Source: Rhizobium herbae
Lineage (GTDB): Bacteria; Pseudomonadota; Alphaproteobacteria; Rhizobiales; Rhizobiaceae
Assembly (NCBI RefSeq): GCF_019511375.1
Contig: NZ_JAEUAO010000003.1
Span: forward strand, 62,001 to 126,000
DNA: 64,000 nt
Direction of reading: 5' to 3'
Within the stretch, counting starts at the first letter, position 1; each line of letters starts with the position of its first letter. The notes below the pieces were generated by a model that searched no databases, was not told the origin of the DNA, and saw only the letters and a list, made by a program, of their open reading frames with translations. The translations under genes and the position numbers were made by a program. Of the stretch, positions 25,843 to 33,867 are shown piece after piece.

Positions 25843-26844
25843 CTAGCGATGATCCCCCCCAATATCCCGGCTGTGTTCTACCTCCTGCATTACCCGATCC
25901 TTGGCGGCATCATGAACATCTGACGCCACAGCCATTGCCTTTTCAAAAGCTTCTGAAGCAGCCTCCTTGCCCTGATCAAATGCGTCCACAGCCTGGGTCG
26001 TCACGTCTTTTTTCAATTTGTCAGAGGATTCTCCCAGTGCGCTGTCTTCCTGTTCGGTGGGAGGAAGGGCCGCGCCTATTGCCGCGCCAACTGCAAACGC
26101 CAATGCCCCTCCCACGAGCGGTTGATTGCGGAAGTGGGTGAGAATTGTGCGATTGAGGTCGTCGACACGGTGCTGAATTGTCGCGGCAGCGGCTCCGGAA
26201 CCTTGAGAGATCGAGCTTGCGAGGCTCGAGGCCTTTTCGCCAGCTTCGCCAACAGCCTCCTTGACGCTCGACCAGGCTTGCGAACCCCATCCTGTAGCCT
26301 GATCAAGGATCTTCCCCGTCTCGTCGAGTATACGTTCGATATGTCTTCCACCAGCATCAACGAAGCCGCGATACATATTGCCGGCCTCATCCACGAAGTG
26401 CCCCGCACGACGACCCTCGGCATCCGTCAGGGCCTTGAACTGCCGACCGGTTTCATCGGTGAACCGGCTGTATCTCGCCCCATCTTCGAGCACGGCCGGA
26501 CCGACCCGGCGAACGTCGCCTTTTGCGGGATAGAGTGGATATGCATCGGCGCGCTCGGAGGTCGACGTGTTCAGCGACGATGACGTATCCCCCTGCTTTG
26601 CCATAAGCCAGGCAAGGCTGACGCCCATCAATGCAACGGGTAGCGGGTTCGACTTTATCGCCCGGCCAAGATTGCTCACATATTCTCCGCCCCCGCTTGC
26701 CTTTGCGTAGGCAAGCACTTCGTCCAGCATTTGCCCCGGCGACATTCGGTCCTGAATTGCGCCGATACGTTCCTCAATTCGCTGGCGATCGACATCTATT
26801 TCTCTCTGGATGTCGGCGGAGGTTTTTTCGACAGGATGGTCCAT
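25843..26844 (-). CDS. DUF3618-type membrane-associated stress protein
   Basis: A 333-residue protein beginning MDHPVEKTSADIQREIDVDRQRIEERIGAIQDRMSPG (DUF3618-type N-terminal helix), with a hydrophobic segment near residues 68-85 (SNPLPVALMGVSLAWLMAK) and a second one near 245-265 (GGALAFAVGAAIGAALPP). The long middle is polar and helical. It is the last gene of a three-gene operon with a holin-like protein and a nutrient-deprivation-induced protein; its ATG overlaps the preceding stop by one base. Operon expression is probably driven by the EcfG-type promoter at 27880-27904. Function unknown; an envelope-associated stress role is inferred. Confidence 0.72.
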   Translation of the reverse strand: MDHPVEKTSADIQREIDVDRQRIEERIGAIQDRMSPGQMLDEVLAYAKASGGGEYVSNLGRAIKSNPLPVALMGVSLAWLMAKQGDTSSSLNTSTSERADAYPLYPAKGDVRRVGPAVLEDGARYSRFTDETGRQFKALTDAEGRRAGHFVDEAGNMYRGFVDAGGRHIERILDETGKILDQATGWGSQAWSSVKEAVGEAGEKASSLASSISQGSGAAAATIQHRVDDLNRTILTHFRNQPLVGGALAFAVGAAIGAALPPTEQEDSALGESSDKLKKDVTTQAVDAFDQGKEAASEAFEKAMAVASDVHDAAKDRVMQEVEHSRDIGGDHR

Positions 26845-27260
26845 CACATCTTCTCCTTGACGACGTTCATGTCACGGCGCAGAGATGCGGTCGTCCGATC
26901 CAGATTCAAGCTGGATCCTCGCAATACCGCGAGGCCCCGCGCGACCAGCGCCCAGGCAACCACGGCGACAAGCAAGCCAACCATCACTGCCGCGGCTGCG
27001 TCGGCGTTCACCTCGGTCATCCCCTGATTGACCATGACTGCGGCAAGGACGCCGACAAGCGCACCGAGCAGAACGCCAATCGCGCCAATTGCCAGGACAA
27101 CACCTGCGAGCAGCACTTCAATGCCGCCGATCGCTTTTGAAAGCTTCTCCGAAACCTCGGTTTTCGCAAGGTCTATCTCTTTGCGAAGCAATCCCGTGAC
27201 ATCGGAAAGCAGGCCGGTCACAAGTTGAGAAAGTGGTGCATCGTCATTTGGCTTAACCAT
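26844..27260 (-). CDS. Phage-holin-superfamily-like membrane protein (PF07332-type)
   Basis: A 138-residue protein with an amphipathic N-terminal helix (LSQLVTGLLSDVTGLLRKEIDLAKTEVSEK) and two hydrophobic helices (about 48-72 and 88-112), the arrangement of the holin-like DUF1469 family. Despite the name, these proteins are widespread chromosomal membrane proteins often in stress operons, and no phage genes are near. GGGAGGA precedes the ATG at 27260. It overlaps the upstream gene by 8 bp and the downstream gene by 1 bp. Confidence 0.75.
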   Translation of the reverse strand: MVKPNDDAPLSQLVTGLLSDVTGLLRKEIDLAKTEVSEKLSKAIGGIEVLLAGVVLAIGAIGVLLGALVGVLAAVMVNQGMTEVNADAAAAVMVGLLVAVVAWALVARGLAVLRGSSLNLDRTTASLRRDMNVVKEKM

Positions 27261-27834
27261 TGATTTGTCCTCCCGTCGCGATCCCGGAAGCTCGGCCGGA
27301 CTGAGTGTCCGATGGGACCATCGTCGGCCCGGTCACATCCATCTCCGGTCCGGAGCCGCGCTTCGCAGAGGCCATGAGAAACCGACTGGCAGCGAAGCCC
27401 GCGATTGCCGCGACACCGAGAAAGGCGAGCGGCTGTCTGCGCCCGAAATCTTCGGCCATGCCGGCAACCTCGCCAATGTCCCGATCTTCGATCTCCCTGG
27501 CGAACCTTTGAATGCTACCGCCAATCTGCCTGGCATATCGGCCGACTTGGGGCTGCTCGCCGTGTTCAAGTTCGGCGCCGACTTTTTCGAGTGCGCTGGC
27601 GATTCCCTGGGCTTGGCGCGCGGCGAAGTTCGTCTGTGTTGAAACCGACTCCTTCACCTTTGCGACCGCTGCTTCAGCGCCGTCGTTGATCATACCCCGA
27701 GCTGCATCAAGGTCGTCAGCGACCTTGTCTTTAAGTTCGCTGAAGCCCACCGTTGTAGCAGCGGCGGGGTCGTCTGAAGTGCTGTTTCTGTTATCAGGGG
27801 GCTGTGTCCCGCCGGCGGGAAAATCCTGAGACAT
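27253..27834 (-). CDS. Nutrient-deprivation-induced-protein-like protein
   Basis: A 193-residue protein with a disordered N-terminus (first 30 residues, rich in D, N, S, P), a helical middle (LKDKVADDLDAARGMINDGAEAAVAKVKES) and one hydrophobic segment near 135-150 (PLAFLGVAAIAGFAASRFLM). This layout matches rhizobial proteins annotated as nutrient-deprivation-induced. I chose ATG 27834, which has GGAGG eight bases upstream; the longer GTG start at 27849 would overlap that site. First gene of the operon behind the EcfG-type promoter at 27880-27904. Confidence 0.7.
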   Translation of the reverse strand: MSQDFPAGGTQPPDNRNSTSDDPAAATTVGFSELKDKVADDLDAARGMINDGAEAAVAKVKESVSTQTNFAARQAQGIASALEKVGAELEHGEQPQVGRYARQIGGSIQRFAREIEDRDIGEVAGMAEDFGRRQPLAFLGVAAIAGFAASRFLMASAKRGSGPEMDVTGPTMVPSDTQSGRASGIATGGQING

Positions 27835-27879
27835 CGTGTCTACCTCCACTTAATTAGCGGCCACTAACTTAGCTGGCAG

Positions 27880-27904
27880 AACTTGCACGTGGAGGAATTG
27901 TTCC
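27880..27904 (-). promoter_or_regulatory. EcfG-type promoter for the 27.8-25.8 kb operon
   Basis: On the minus strand: GGAAC, 16 bases, AGTT. The alphaproteobacterial EcfG/RpoE2 consensus is GGAAC-N16/17-CGTT, so the -10 differs at its first base. The -10 is about 45 bp upstream of the start at 27834. Confidence 0.55.
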
Positions 27905-28052
27905 CGAAGCGAGATCAAGGGCGGATGAGAAGAGCGCATCTGTTGAGGCGGGGAGGAATGTACCCACCGCAGCGCATTCATTCAGCTTTGCCTGTGCTTT
28001 CGGCGACCGGCAACGCTCCTGGAGTCGATGCCGCCAACTTCAGGCATAGGCG

Positions 28053-29045
28053 TCAGTCCACCGGCGGCCCGATCGTGTCCGCGACATATGCCCCCCGTTC
28101 GCCCATTGGCAAGGGTGCTCCGGTCGTCGTATCGCGCGCCGTCTGGTGCTCCAGTTCGGCGTTCAGCTCCGCTCCGACGATCAGTGCGATGACCGAGATC
28201 CAGGTCCAAACCATGAAGCCGATTAATGCGCCCAACGCCCCATAGGTCGCCTGATAGTCGGCAAATGTCTCGAGATAATAGGAGAACAGTATGGAGCCCG
28301 CCAGCCAAAGAAGGGTACTGAACACGGCTCCCCAACTCAGCCACCGGAACTTCGCGGGCTCCCTGCTTGGGCCGTAGTGATAGATCAGGCTGATCCCTCC
28401 GGCGACCAGGATCAGCAGGACTGGCCACCGCAGGAAGCGAATTAGGGTTTCCTGCCAACCGTCCAGCCATACGTAGGCAAGTACCGCCGGAACACCTCCA
28501 ATCGCCGCGATCAGAATTGCGGCGAAGATCAGCGCTCCGAGCGTTAAGGTCAGGGAGATCAGGTTCAGTCGTACGATACCTCTTTTTTCGGCCTCGCCGT
28601 AGGCAACGTTCATCGCATCGAAGGTCGCCTTCATCCCGTTGTTCGCGCTCCAGATCGCTATTGCCAACCCCATCACAAAGCTAATGCTTAGCGAAGATGC
28701 CTTCTGTTGGACAAGCGCGTTGAGCTGGTTAAGGATGATGTCGAATGCCCCGGGCGGAAGTATATCGGAGATGAACTCGATCTGTTTCGCCATCGTGCTC
28801 GGGTCCGCTATGAGTCCATAGAGCGAAACAAGCGCGCCGAGAGCGGGAAAGAGTGAAAGCAGAATATAGAACGTCACTCCCGCGGCGATCAGCGTAACCC
28901 GGTCCTCGCTCACTTCGCTCACCAATCGCCAGAATACGTCCCTGAACCCTTTGGCCGGGATCTCATGTGGTTTTTCCGCGTCCCGCCCCCTGGCCCGGTC
29001 TTCTTCGGAAGCCACTCCAGAAATGTTCTTGTCATCGACGTCCAT
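28053..29045 (-). CDS. YihY/BrkB-family membrane protein
   Basis: A 330-residue inner-membrane protein with about six transmembrane helices. The family entry segment LIAAGVTFYILLSLFPALGAL (about residue 55), the SFVMGLAIAIWSANNGMKATFDAMNVAY segment (about 130-155) and the GALGALIGFMVWTWISVIALIVGAELNAELE C-terminus are the hallmarks of this family (older name ribonuclease BN; not an RNase). Function is uncertain. ATG 29045 follows AAGGAGGCC; a GTG at 29063 is the other option. The EcfG-type promoter at 29127-29151 is a perfect consensus match. Confidence 0.85.
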   Translation of the reverse strand: MDVDDKNISGVASEEDRARGRDAEKPHEIPAKGFRDVFWRLVSEVSEDRVTLIAAGVTFYILLSLFPALGALVSLYGLIADPSTMAKQIEFISDILPPGAFDIILNQLNALVQQKASSLSISFVMGLAIAIWSANNGMKATFDAMNVAYGEAEKRGIVRLNLISLTLTLGALIFAAILIAAIGGVPAVLAYVWLDGWQETLIRFLRWPVLLILVAGGISLIYHYGPSREPAKFRWLSWGAVFSTLLWLAGSILFSYYLETFADYQATYGALGALIGFMVWTWISVIALIVGAELNAELEHQTARDTTTGAPLPMGERGAYVADTIGPPVD

Positions 29046-29126
29046 TGTCTCGGCCTCCTTCACAAACGGTTATAGCGCCATTGGCGGGCGTTGCACCGCG
29101 GCCACGGTCACGAACCTGTTGCAGTC

Positions 29127-29151
29127 AACGATGGAGCACGGGCCGAGTTCC
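29127..29151 (-). promoter_or_regulatory. EcfG-type promoter for the BrkB-like gene
   Basis: Minus strand: GGAAC, 16 bases, CGTT, an exact match to the EcfG/RpoE2 consensus, about 80 bp upstream of the start at 29045. The rest of 29046-29421 holds no gene that I can support. Confidence 0.72.
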
Positions 29152-29421
29152 AAGGGGTGCTCGAGTGATTGATCTTCGAGCCGCGGATCTTCGCGGCGGC
29201 CGCGGCCACTTCGCCAGGACCTTGGAATTATCGCGTCAACTGCAATTATGAACGGTGCAACGCGGCCGTTCTCATTGGCGGCCGCCTGTCGCACCTTCGG
29301 CATGCGGAACGGACGCGGCCAAAAGAATTCGTTCGGACAGGTGCCGGTGCTTGCGGATGGTGCCTCCGCAGGCTACTGGGCTGGGCTATCCCACCCGTGA
29401 AAGTGAACGGTCCGGCTCAAA

Positions 29422-29447
29422 GGAACAAATTAGGTCATCCTCACGTT
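29422..29447 (+). promoter_or_regulatory. EcfG-type promoter for the 64-residue ORF
   Basis: Plus strand: GGAAC, 17 bases, CGTT, an exact consensus match. It lies about 80 bp upstream of the ATG at 29530 and divergently from the BrkB promoter. Confidence 0.68.
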
Positions 29448-29529
29448 TCTGACCGACAGCAGGGTACTGGGACGGCGCCAGAATCGGCGCCCGAACCGTA
29501 TCACCTTCAGGCTCATGTTAGGATGACCC

Positions 29530-29724
29530 ATGCGTAACCTCAGGTACAGCGCAAGGAAAAATGACAGAGACGAGTACTGGTCCGTAATCGATATCTTCAC
29601 CGGACAGCCGACCTTTTATAAAAACATCCAGCTCGACTGTCTGGACTTCGATGAAGTCGATGACATGGTCGATTGCCTCAACTACCTGAACAGCCGACGC
29701 ATGGGCACCCTCAAGCAACCTTAA
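29530..29724 (+). CDS. Small conserved-looking hypothetical protein
   Basis: A 64-residue soluble protein with an aromatic/charged composition (KNDRDEYWSVIDIFTGQPTFY, then a DFDEVDDMVDCLNYLN helix). It has no signal peptide or membrane helix. AGGATGA precedes the ATG, and an exact EcfG-type promoter lies upstream, both of which favour a real gene. I recall similar short rhizobial proteins but cannot name a family. Probably stress-induced. Confidence 0.65.
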   Translation: MRNLRYSARKNDRDEYWSVIDIFTGQPTFYKNIQLDCLDFDEVDDMVDCLNYLNSRRMGTLKQP

Positions 29725-30031
29725 GCTAGGGCCACATTCTGGTTGCCAGGAAAGCCGGTCGACAGCCTGCGATAAGAATGGTTAGATGATTTGTTTCCTG
29801 GGCATGGCGAAGCCTTTGCGGCGCCTGGTCCGAGCGTTGAAACGTCGATGACCGAGGTCAGCTCATCCAACCTCGAACGTTCCCATTAAGTCCGCTTGGA
29901 CGAGGATAGGCTTCCCGTCGACCATCATCAGTTCAGCCGTGTAGCCCAAGATTCGGCGCAGATTTCCGTCGGGCGTCTTGTCCCAGACGCCTCGGATGCG
30001 CGCACGAAAATATCGGCACTTTGAACGGTGA
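29725..30031. other. Interval with no supported gene; minus-strand coding scrap
   Basis: No gene with a start and RBS is supported. A start-less minus-strand frame (about 30005-29868) reads VWDKTPDGNLRRILGYTAEL and looks protein-like, ending in TFEVG and a stop. It may be the remnant of a deleted gene downstream of kduD. Confidence 0.4.
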
Positions 30032-30793
30032 TCACCTCGCCAGCCATCCGCCGTCTACGGGAAGGATGACACCATGCATGTAGTTCGATGCCCGGGCGAG
30101 CAGAAAGACTGCCGCATCGCCAATGTCATCAGACACGCCCCAGCGCCCGGCCGGAATGCGCTCGAGGATGGCCTTGCTCCTGCCCGGATCGTTGCGTAGC
30201 GCTTCGGTGTTGTTGGTTTCGATATAGCCGGGAGCAATGGCATTCACGTTGACGCCACTGGCTGCCCACTCGTTGGCGAGCAGGCGCGTGATGCCGAGCA
30301 CGCCGTGCTTCGACGCGGTGTAGGACGCTACCCGGATACCGCCCTGCAAAGACAGAAGCGAGGCGATATTGACGATGCGGCCGGGGCGTTGCGTCTCGAT
30401 GCAATTACGGCCATAGGCCTGGCAGAGAAAGAACATCGACCGCAGATTGACGTCCATGACGTCATCCCAGTCATCTTCGGTAAAATCGATCGCATCGGCG
30501 CGGCGGATAATCCCGGCATTGTTGACCAGTCCGTCGAGCGGAGCGGACGCCATCAGTTCATTGAGCAGGGAAACCGCGGCTCCGCAATCGGCGATGTCCG
30601 CCATTGCCGGCAGGAAGCTCGCGCCCTGAGCCTCGACAAGCCGCGCCGTCTCGTCCATGGCCGAGCGGCCAATGCCGATCACGGTGCCGCCGGCGCGAGC
30701 GACGGCAACGGCGATACCTTGCCCGATGCCCGTATTGGCCCCGGTCACTGCGATGCGCTTCCCGGCAAGGCTGAAGGCGGAAAGATCACTCAT
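30032..30793 (-). CDS. kduD: 2-dehydro-3-deoxy-D-gluconate 5-dehydrogenase
   Basis: A 253-residue short-chain dehydrogenase. It has the cofactor motif TGANTGIGQGIA (about residues 17-28), NNAG (about 90), the catalytic Ser in VNIASLLS, and Y-T-A-S-K (about 155-160). In pectin/uronate catabolism KduD reduces 2,5-diketo-3-deoxygluconate (DKII) to KDG with NADH; it follows KduI. The overlapping ATGA with kduI and the TGYIETNNTEALR segment typical of KduD support the assignment over a generic SDR. Third gene of a GntR-kduI-kduD operon. Confidence 0.85.
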   Translation of the reverse strand: MSDLSAFSLAGKRIAVTGANTGIGQGIAVAVARAGGTVIGIGRSAMDETARLVEAQGASFLPAMADIADCGAAVSLLNELMASAPLDGLVNNAGIIRRADAIDFTEDDWDDVMDVNLRSMFFLCQAYGRNCIETQRPGRIVNIASLLSLQGGIRVASYTASKHGVLGITRLLANEWAASGVNVNAIAPGYIETNNTEALRNDPGRSKAILERIPAGRWGVSDDIGDAAVFLLARASNYMHGVILPVDGGWLAR

Positions 30794-31623
30794 CGCATGT
30801 CTCCGATCGCAACGGCATCGACGTCTGTATAGTCGACATTATCGCCTGCCATGGCCCAGATGAAGGCATAGTTGGAAGTACCGCAACCCGAATGGATCGA
30901 CCAGCCCGGCGACAGGACCGCCTCATCGTTCGCCATCACGATATGCCGCGTCTCCGAAGGTTCGCCCATGAAGTGGAAGACGCGGGCGTTGTCTGCGAGG
31001 TCGAAGTAGAGATAGGCCTCCATGCGGCGGTCATGCACATGGGCGGGCATGGTGTTCCACACCGACCCCTTTGCAAGCTGCGTCATGCCGACAACGATCT
31101 GGCAGGTTTCGATCGTGGAGGTGAACTGGAATATGGAGCGCTCGTTCGACGTCTCCTGGCTTCCGAGATCGAGACGCTTGGCGTTGTCGAGCGTAATCAG
31201 CCGAGTCGGGTACTTGCGATGGGCGGGTGCCGACAGGAAGTAGAATTTCGCGGGCGCTGCGGCGCTCTGCGAGGTGAAGGCCACCTCCTCGCCCAGGCCG
31301 ACGTAGAGCATATCGCGCGTGCCGAGCGCATGGGCGCCGTCGCCCACGGCGACGTCACCCGGGCCGCCAATATTGACGACCACAAGCTCCCGGCGCTCAA
31401 GGAAGGATTTCGTGCCGACCGGCTTGATAGTCTCGAGCTTGAGCGGACCATCGGTGGGAACAGCACCGCCGACGATCATGCGATCGTAGTGCGTGTAGGT
31501 GAGATTTATCCGTCCCGGTTCGAAGAGATTGCCGATGTGAAAATTGTGACGCAGTTCATCCGTACTCATTGCAGCGGTGGCGAAGGGGTCGATCGCGAAA
31601 CGGGTAGTATATTCAATTGTCAT
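30790..31623 (-). CDS. kduI: 5-dehydro-4-deoxy-D-glucuronate isomerase
   Basis: A 277-residue cupin-fold isomerase, close to the 278 residues of the E. coli enzyme. It converts 5-keto-4-deoxyuronate (DKI) to DKII in pectin and uronate-oligomer breakdown. The zinc-binding segment MPAHVHDRRMEAYLYFDL and the C-terminal SIHSGCGTSNYAFIWAMAGDN are family signatures. I chose the ATG at 31623 (GGAAGAAG upstream), which gives the family-typical MTIEYTTRF start; a longer frame to 31644 runs into the regulator gene. Overlaps kduD by 4 bp. Confidence 0.9.
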   Translation of the reverse strand: MTIEYTTRFAIDPFATAAMSTDELRHNFHIGNLFEPGRINLTYTHYDRMIVGGAVPTDGPLKLETIKPVGTKSFLERRELVVVNIGGPGDVAVGDGAHALGTRDMLYVGLGEEVAFTSQSAAAPAKFYFLSAPAHRKYPTRLITLDNAKRLDLGSQETSNERSIFQFTSTIETCQIVVGMTQLAKGSVWNTMPAHVHDRRMEAYLYFDLADNARVFHFMGEPSETRHIVMANDEAVLSPGWSIHSGCGTSNYAFIWAMAGDNVDYTDVDAVAIGDMR

Positions 31624-31640
31624 GTCACTTCTTCCATCGT

Positions 31641-32423
31641 TCAAAATGTTCGGATGCGAGCGGGTGGCGAAGCCTGTAGGGTATAATCTGCCTGCTGGCC
31701 CGAAAGGCGCTTGCGGTAGCGTTCCTGAGCGGCAGCCAGATGCGCGCGCATGGCATCACGCGCGCCATCGGGATCACCAGCAGAGATTGCCTGCAGAATG
31801 CGCAGATGTTCGCGTTGCAGGCCGCGGAGATATTCTTGGGAAAGAACCTCGACGGAATACAAGGGGGAATTCGGATCGCATGGAATGGTGCGGTCACCCA
31901 AGGCGTCCAGGATCTCGACGTAAAACGGGTTGTTGGTTGCTGAAGCGATCTCCCGATGAAAGGCGAAATCAGCTTTGCCTGTCGGCTCGGCCAGCTTCAG
32001 CAGATGTTCGAACTCGAAGAATGCCTCCTGGATACGGGCCTCTTGCGAGGGGCTGCGCCGCTGGGCAGCGAGGCCCGCGCTCTCGATCTCGACGCCCATG
32101 CGGACCTCAAGCACATTGACCGCCTGGCTGATGCGGTTACCCATATCCGCGGTGAAGGCGCTAATCTTGCGCGTCGGATGATCCAGCACGAAGACCCCTG
32201 CGCCATGTCTGGCTTCCACGAGATTGTCGGCCGCAAGAGCCGCAACGGCTTCGCGAACAACCGTCCGGCTGACACCAAACATTTCCGTCATACGATGCTC
32301 TGTCGGCAACCTTTCCCCAACGTCGAAATCGCCGGCGAGAATTCGCGCCCGCAAGGCTTGCGCGACGTTCTCGAAGAGCTTCGGCTTGCGCTCGACCCTC
32401 ATATCAGATGGATTTCCACCCAT
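31641..32423 (-). CDS. GntR/FadR-family regulator of the kdu operon
   Basis: A 260-residue regulator. The N-terminal winged helix (about 12-75) has LFENVAQALRARILAGDFDVGERLPTE and the HTH MFGVSRTVVREAVAALAADNLVEARHGAGVFV. The C-terminal FCD effector domain (about 95-225) has the metal/ligand residues D...FHREIASATNN and the terminal H...AMRAHL. It lies 17 bp upstream of kduI on the same strand and probably represses the operon until a uronate intermediate binds. ATG 32423 follows GGAGATC; the track-length frame upstream is not needed. Confidence 0.82.
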   Translation of the reverse strand: MGGNPSDMRVERKPKLFENVAQALRARILAGDFDVGERLPTEHRMTEMFGVSRTVVREAVAALAADNLVEARHGAGVFVLDHPTRKISAFTADMGNRISQAVNVLEVRMGVEIESAGLAAQRRSPSQEARIQEAFFEFEHLLKLAEPTGKADFAFHREIASATNNPFYVEILDALGDRTIPCDPNSPLYSVEVLSQEYLRGLQREHLRILQAISAGDPDGARDAMRAHLAAAQERYRKRLSGQQADYTLQASPPARIRTF

Positions 32424-32926
32424 ATGGATCTCCTGTTTAACAACGCTCGGCAGCCAGAGAGAGTGCCGGAATATATGTGACCAGCTGCAGCACAACGATA
32501 CCAGCGCCTAAAAAGGCCAGATCGACGCATGGCTTCCCACACCGACAGCTTGCCGACGGCACGGGCAACGAAATGCACGCCGCGACCCGTGGCGTATTCT
32601 TCGGCTGCCCGATGACTAGGGCGGAAAATAGATCATGTCAACATACCAAAATAGACCAGTTGTATGATCATTCGCGCGTTGAGGGCTTTTGAGCGCTCGG
32701 GCAGTGATGCCTCCATGCCGAGTGGGAGGAGCCATGACGGATCATCTTGGAGCGCCCGCTGCGCGCCGGGCCAGCAGAAACTCTGCCCGCCGATGTCGCT
32801 CGTCCAACCTGGGCGGAACATTCATGCGCGCCAGTGGTTACGAACGCGGTGATACGGTTTCGAGTGCGCAGAAGGTGGTGGAGGCTACGCCGGCCAGGCC
32901 GCGACGGCGGAGACTGAGAAGACACG
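32424..32926. other. Non-coding interval with possible GntR operator and EcfG-type promoter
   Basis: No gene is supported. Around 32640-32675 an AT-richer stretch (CCAAAATAGACCAGTTGTATGATCATT) contains TTGTATGATCA-like half-sites that could be the operator for the GntR-type regulator, about 220 bp upstream of its start; this is weak. The EcfG-type promoter at 32815-32839 serves the plus-strand genes from 32927. Confidence 0.4.
32815..32839 (+). promoter_or_regulatory. EcfG-type promoter for the 32.9-33.7 kb genes
   Basis: Plus strand: GGAAC, 16 bases, GGTT (consensus CGTT), about 90 bp upstream of the ATG at 32927. GGTT is also used at two other sites in this window next to stress-type genes. 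Confidence 0.55.
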
Positions 32927-33229
32927 ATGGACGACCTCACCCAGGAGTTGGACATGACGGATGACGAGATTGCAACGGACAACCGGATCGAAGAGGCAAC
33001 ACCGCTCGTTGATGAAGCGCTAGCAGCGACCGACCGGAAAGCGCACAATCAGGAGGAGCTCAGCGCGCTGCGAGCAGAAGTCGCGCGGTTGCAGGATTCG
33101 CTGCGCGAAGCGGCCTCGGGAGCTGGGCGTCTGGCGATCAAAGAGTTTCGCCGCAAGGCACAGGCGAAGCCAATCATGGCCGCGATAGCCGCGGGCTTTC
33201 TGGGCTTTTTGTACGGGATTACACGATGA
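32927..33229 (+). CDS. DUF883/ElaB-like tail-anchored stress protein
   Basis: A 100-residue protein with a polar helical body (EELSALRAEVARLQDSLREAASGAGRLAIKEFRRKA, coiled-coil-like) and a C-terminal hydrophobic segment (PIMAAIAAGFLGFLYGITR). This is the layout of ElaB/YqjD-like inner-membrane proteins, which bind ribosomes in stationary phase in E. coli; the family link is by resemblance only. An internal ATG at 32954 with CCAGGAG upstream is an alternative start. Overlaps the next gene by 4 bp. Confidence 0.62.
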   Translation: MDDLTQELDMTDDEIATDNRIEEATPLVDEALAATDRKAHNQEELSALRAEVARLQDSLREAASGAGRLAIKEFRRKAQAKPIMAAIAAGFLGFLYGITR

Positions 33230-33672
33230 GCTCCACAGGTAATCGAAACGAAGAGAAGCATGTTGACCCTGGAACCAGCCCCACAGAATTCGGTCAGTCT
33301 GTTGAGAGCCGGGCCCAAATCCGCGACTCGACGACCGCAGCGGGCAATGAACGCGAACTTCTGAATATCTATCGCCTCGTTCCCATAGCGCAAGCCGACG
33401 ATCCCCGGTGGGACAACTCGCCGTGTCAGGGTGAAGTGGTGGTCGCCGCGCGAACACCAGGCGATGCGCGCATCGTTGCCGCCGAACGTGAGCTCGATTT
33501 CATGGAAATTGACTCAGCTCCCGCCGAGGATGTGACCACAAGAAACGCGAGCGCGTTCAGGTCGGAAAAGCTCTACACCGTCATTGAGGTGGCGCATTCG
33601 CGACCAGATCTCACACGTGGGGTCCTCAAGGGCAACATCAGCGTCGACACCATCAAGCCCGTCCAGATCTGA
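33226..33672 (+). CDS. Hypothetical protein, stress-operon partner
   Basis: A 148-residue soluble protein. The first 40 residues are polar and probably disordered; the C-terminal part has alternating strands (IYRLVPIAQADDPRWDNSP, EVVVAARTPGDARIVAAERELDFMEID). No recognised domain. It overlaps the DUF883-like gene by 4 bp (ATGA), so both are coexpressed from the EcfG-type promoter at 32815. No catalytic motif seen. Confidence 0.65.
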   Translation: MSSTGNRNEEKHVDPGTSPTEFGQSVESRAQIRDSTTAAGNERELLNIYRLVPIAQADDPRWDNSPCQGEVVVAARTPGDARIVAAERELDFMEIDSAPAEDVTTRNASAFRSEKLYTVIEVAHSRPDLTRGVLKGNISVDTIKPVQI

Positions 33673-33867
33673 GGGTCCCGGGCTGTGTGCTCGGTGTTCA
33701 ACCCTGCGAGCGATCAATCGCCGCGCAGGCCGCGAGGCGACGATTGTTGCGGCGAAGGTTCTGCACCGATCCCTCGTTCCAACAGCGAAAAAAGCTGATG
33801 TAGAGCCGGCGGCCAGGGCGATTGCGTCAGCCGAGAGGCCAGCAATCGGCAGCTTACAGGGACGGCT

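Noticed and set aside
26844..27260. Phage origin because of the holin-like family name
   Set aside because: No integrase, capsid or lysis genes are near; this family is mostly chromosomal and stress-associated.
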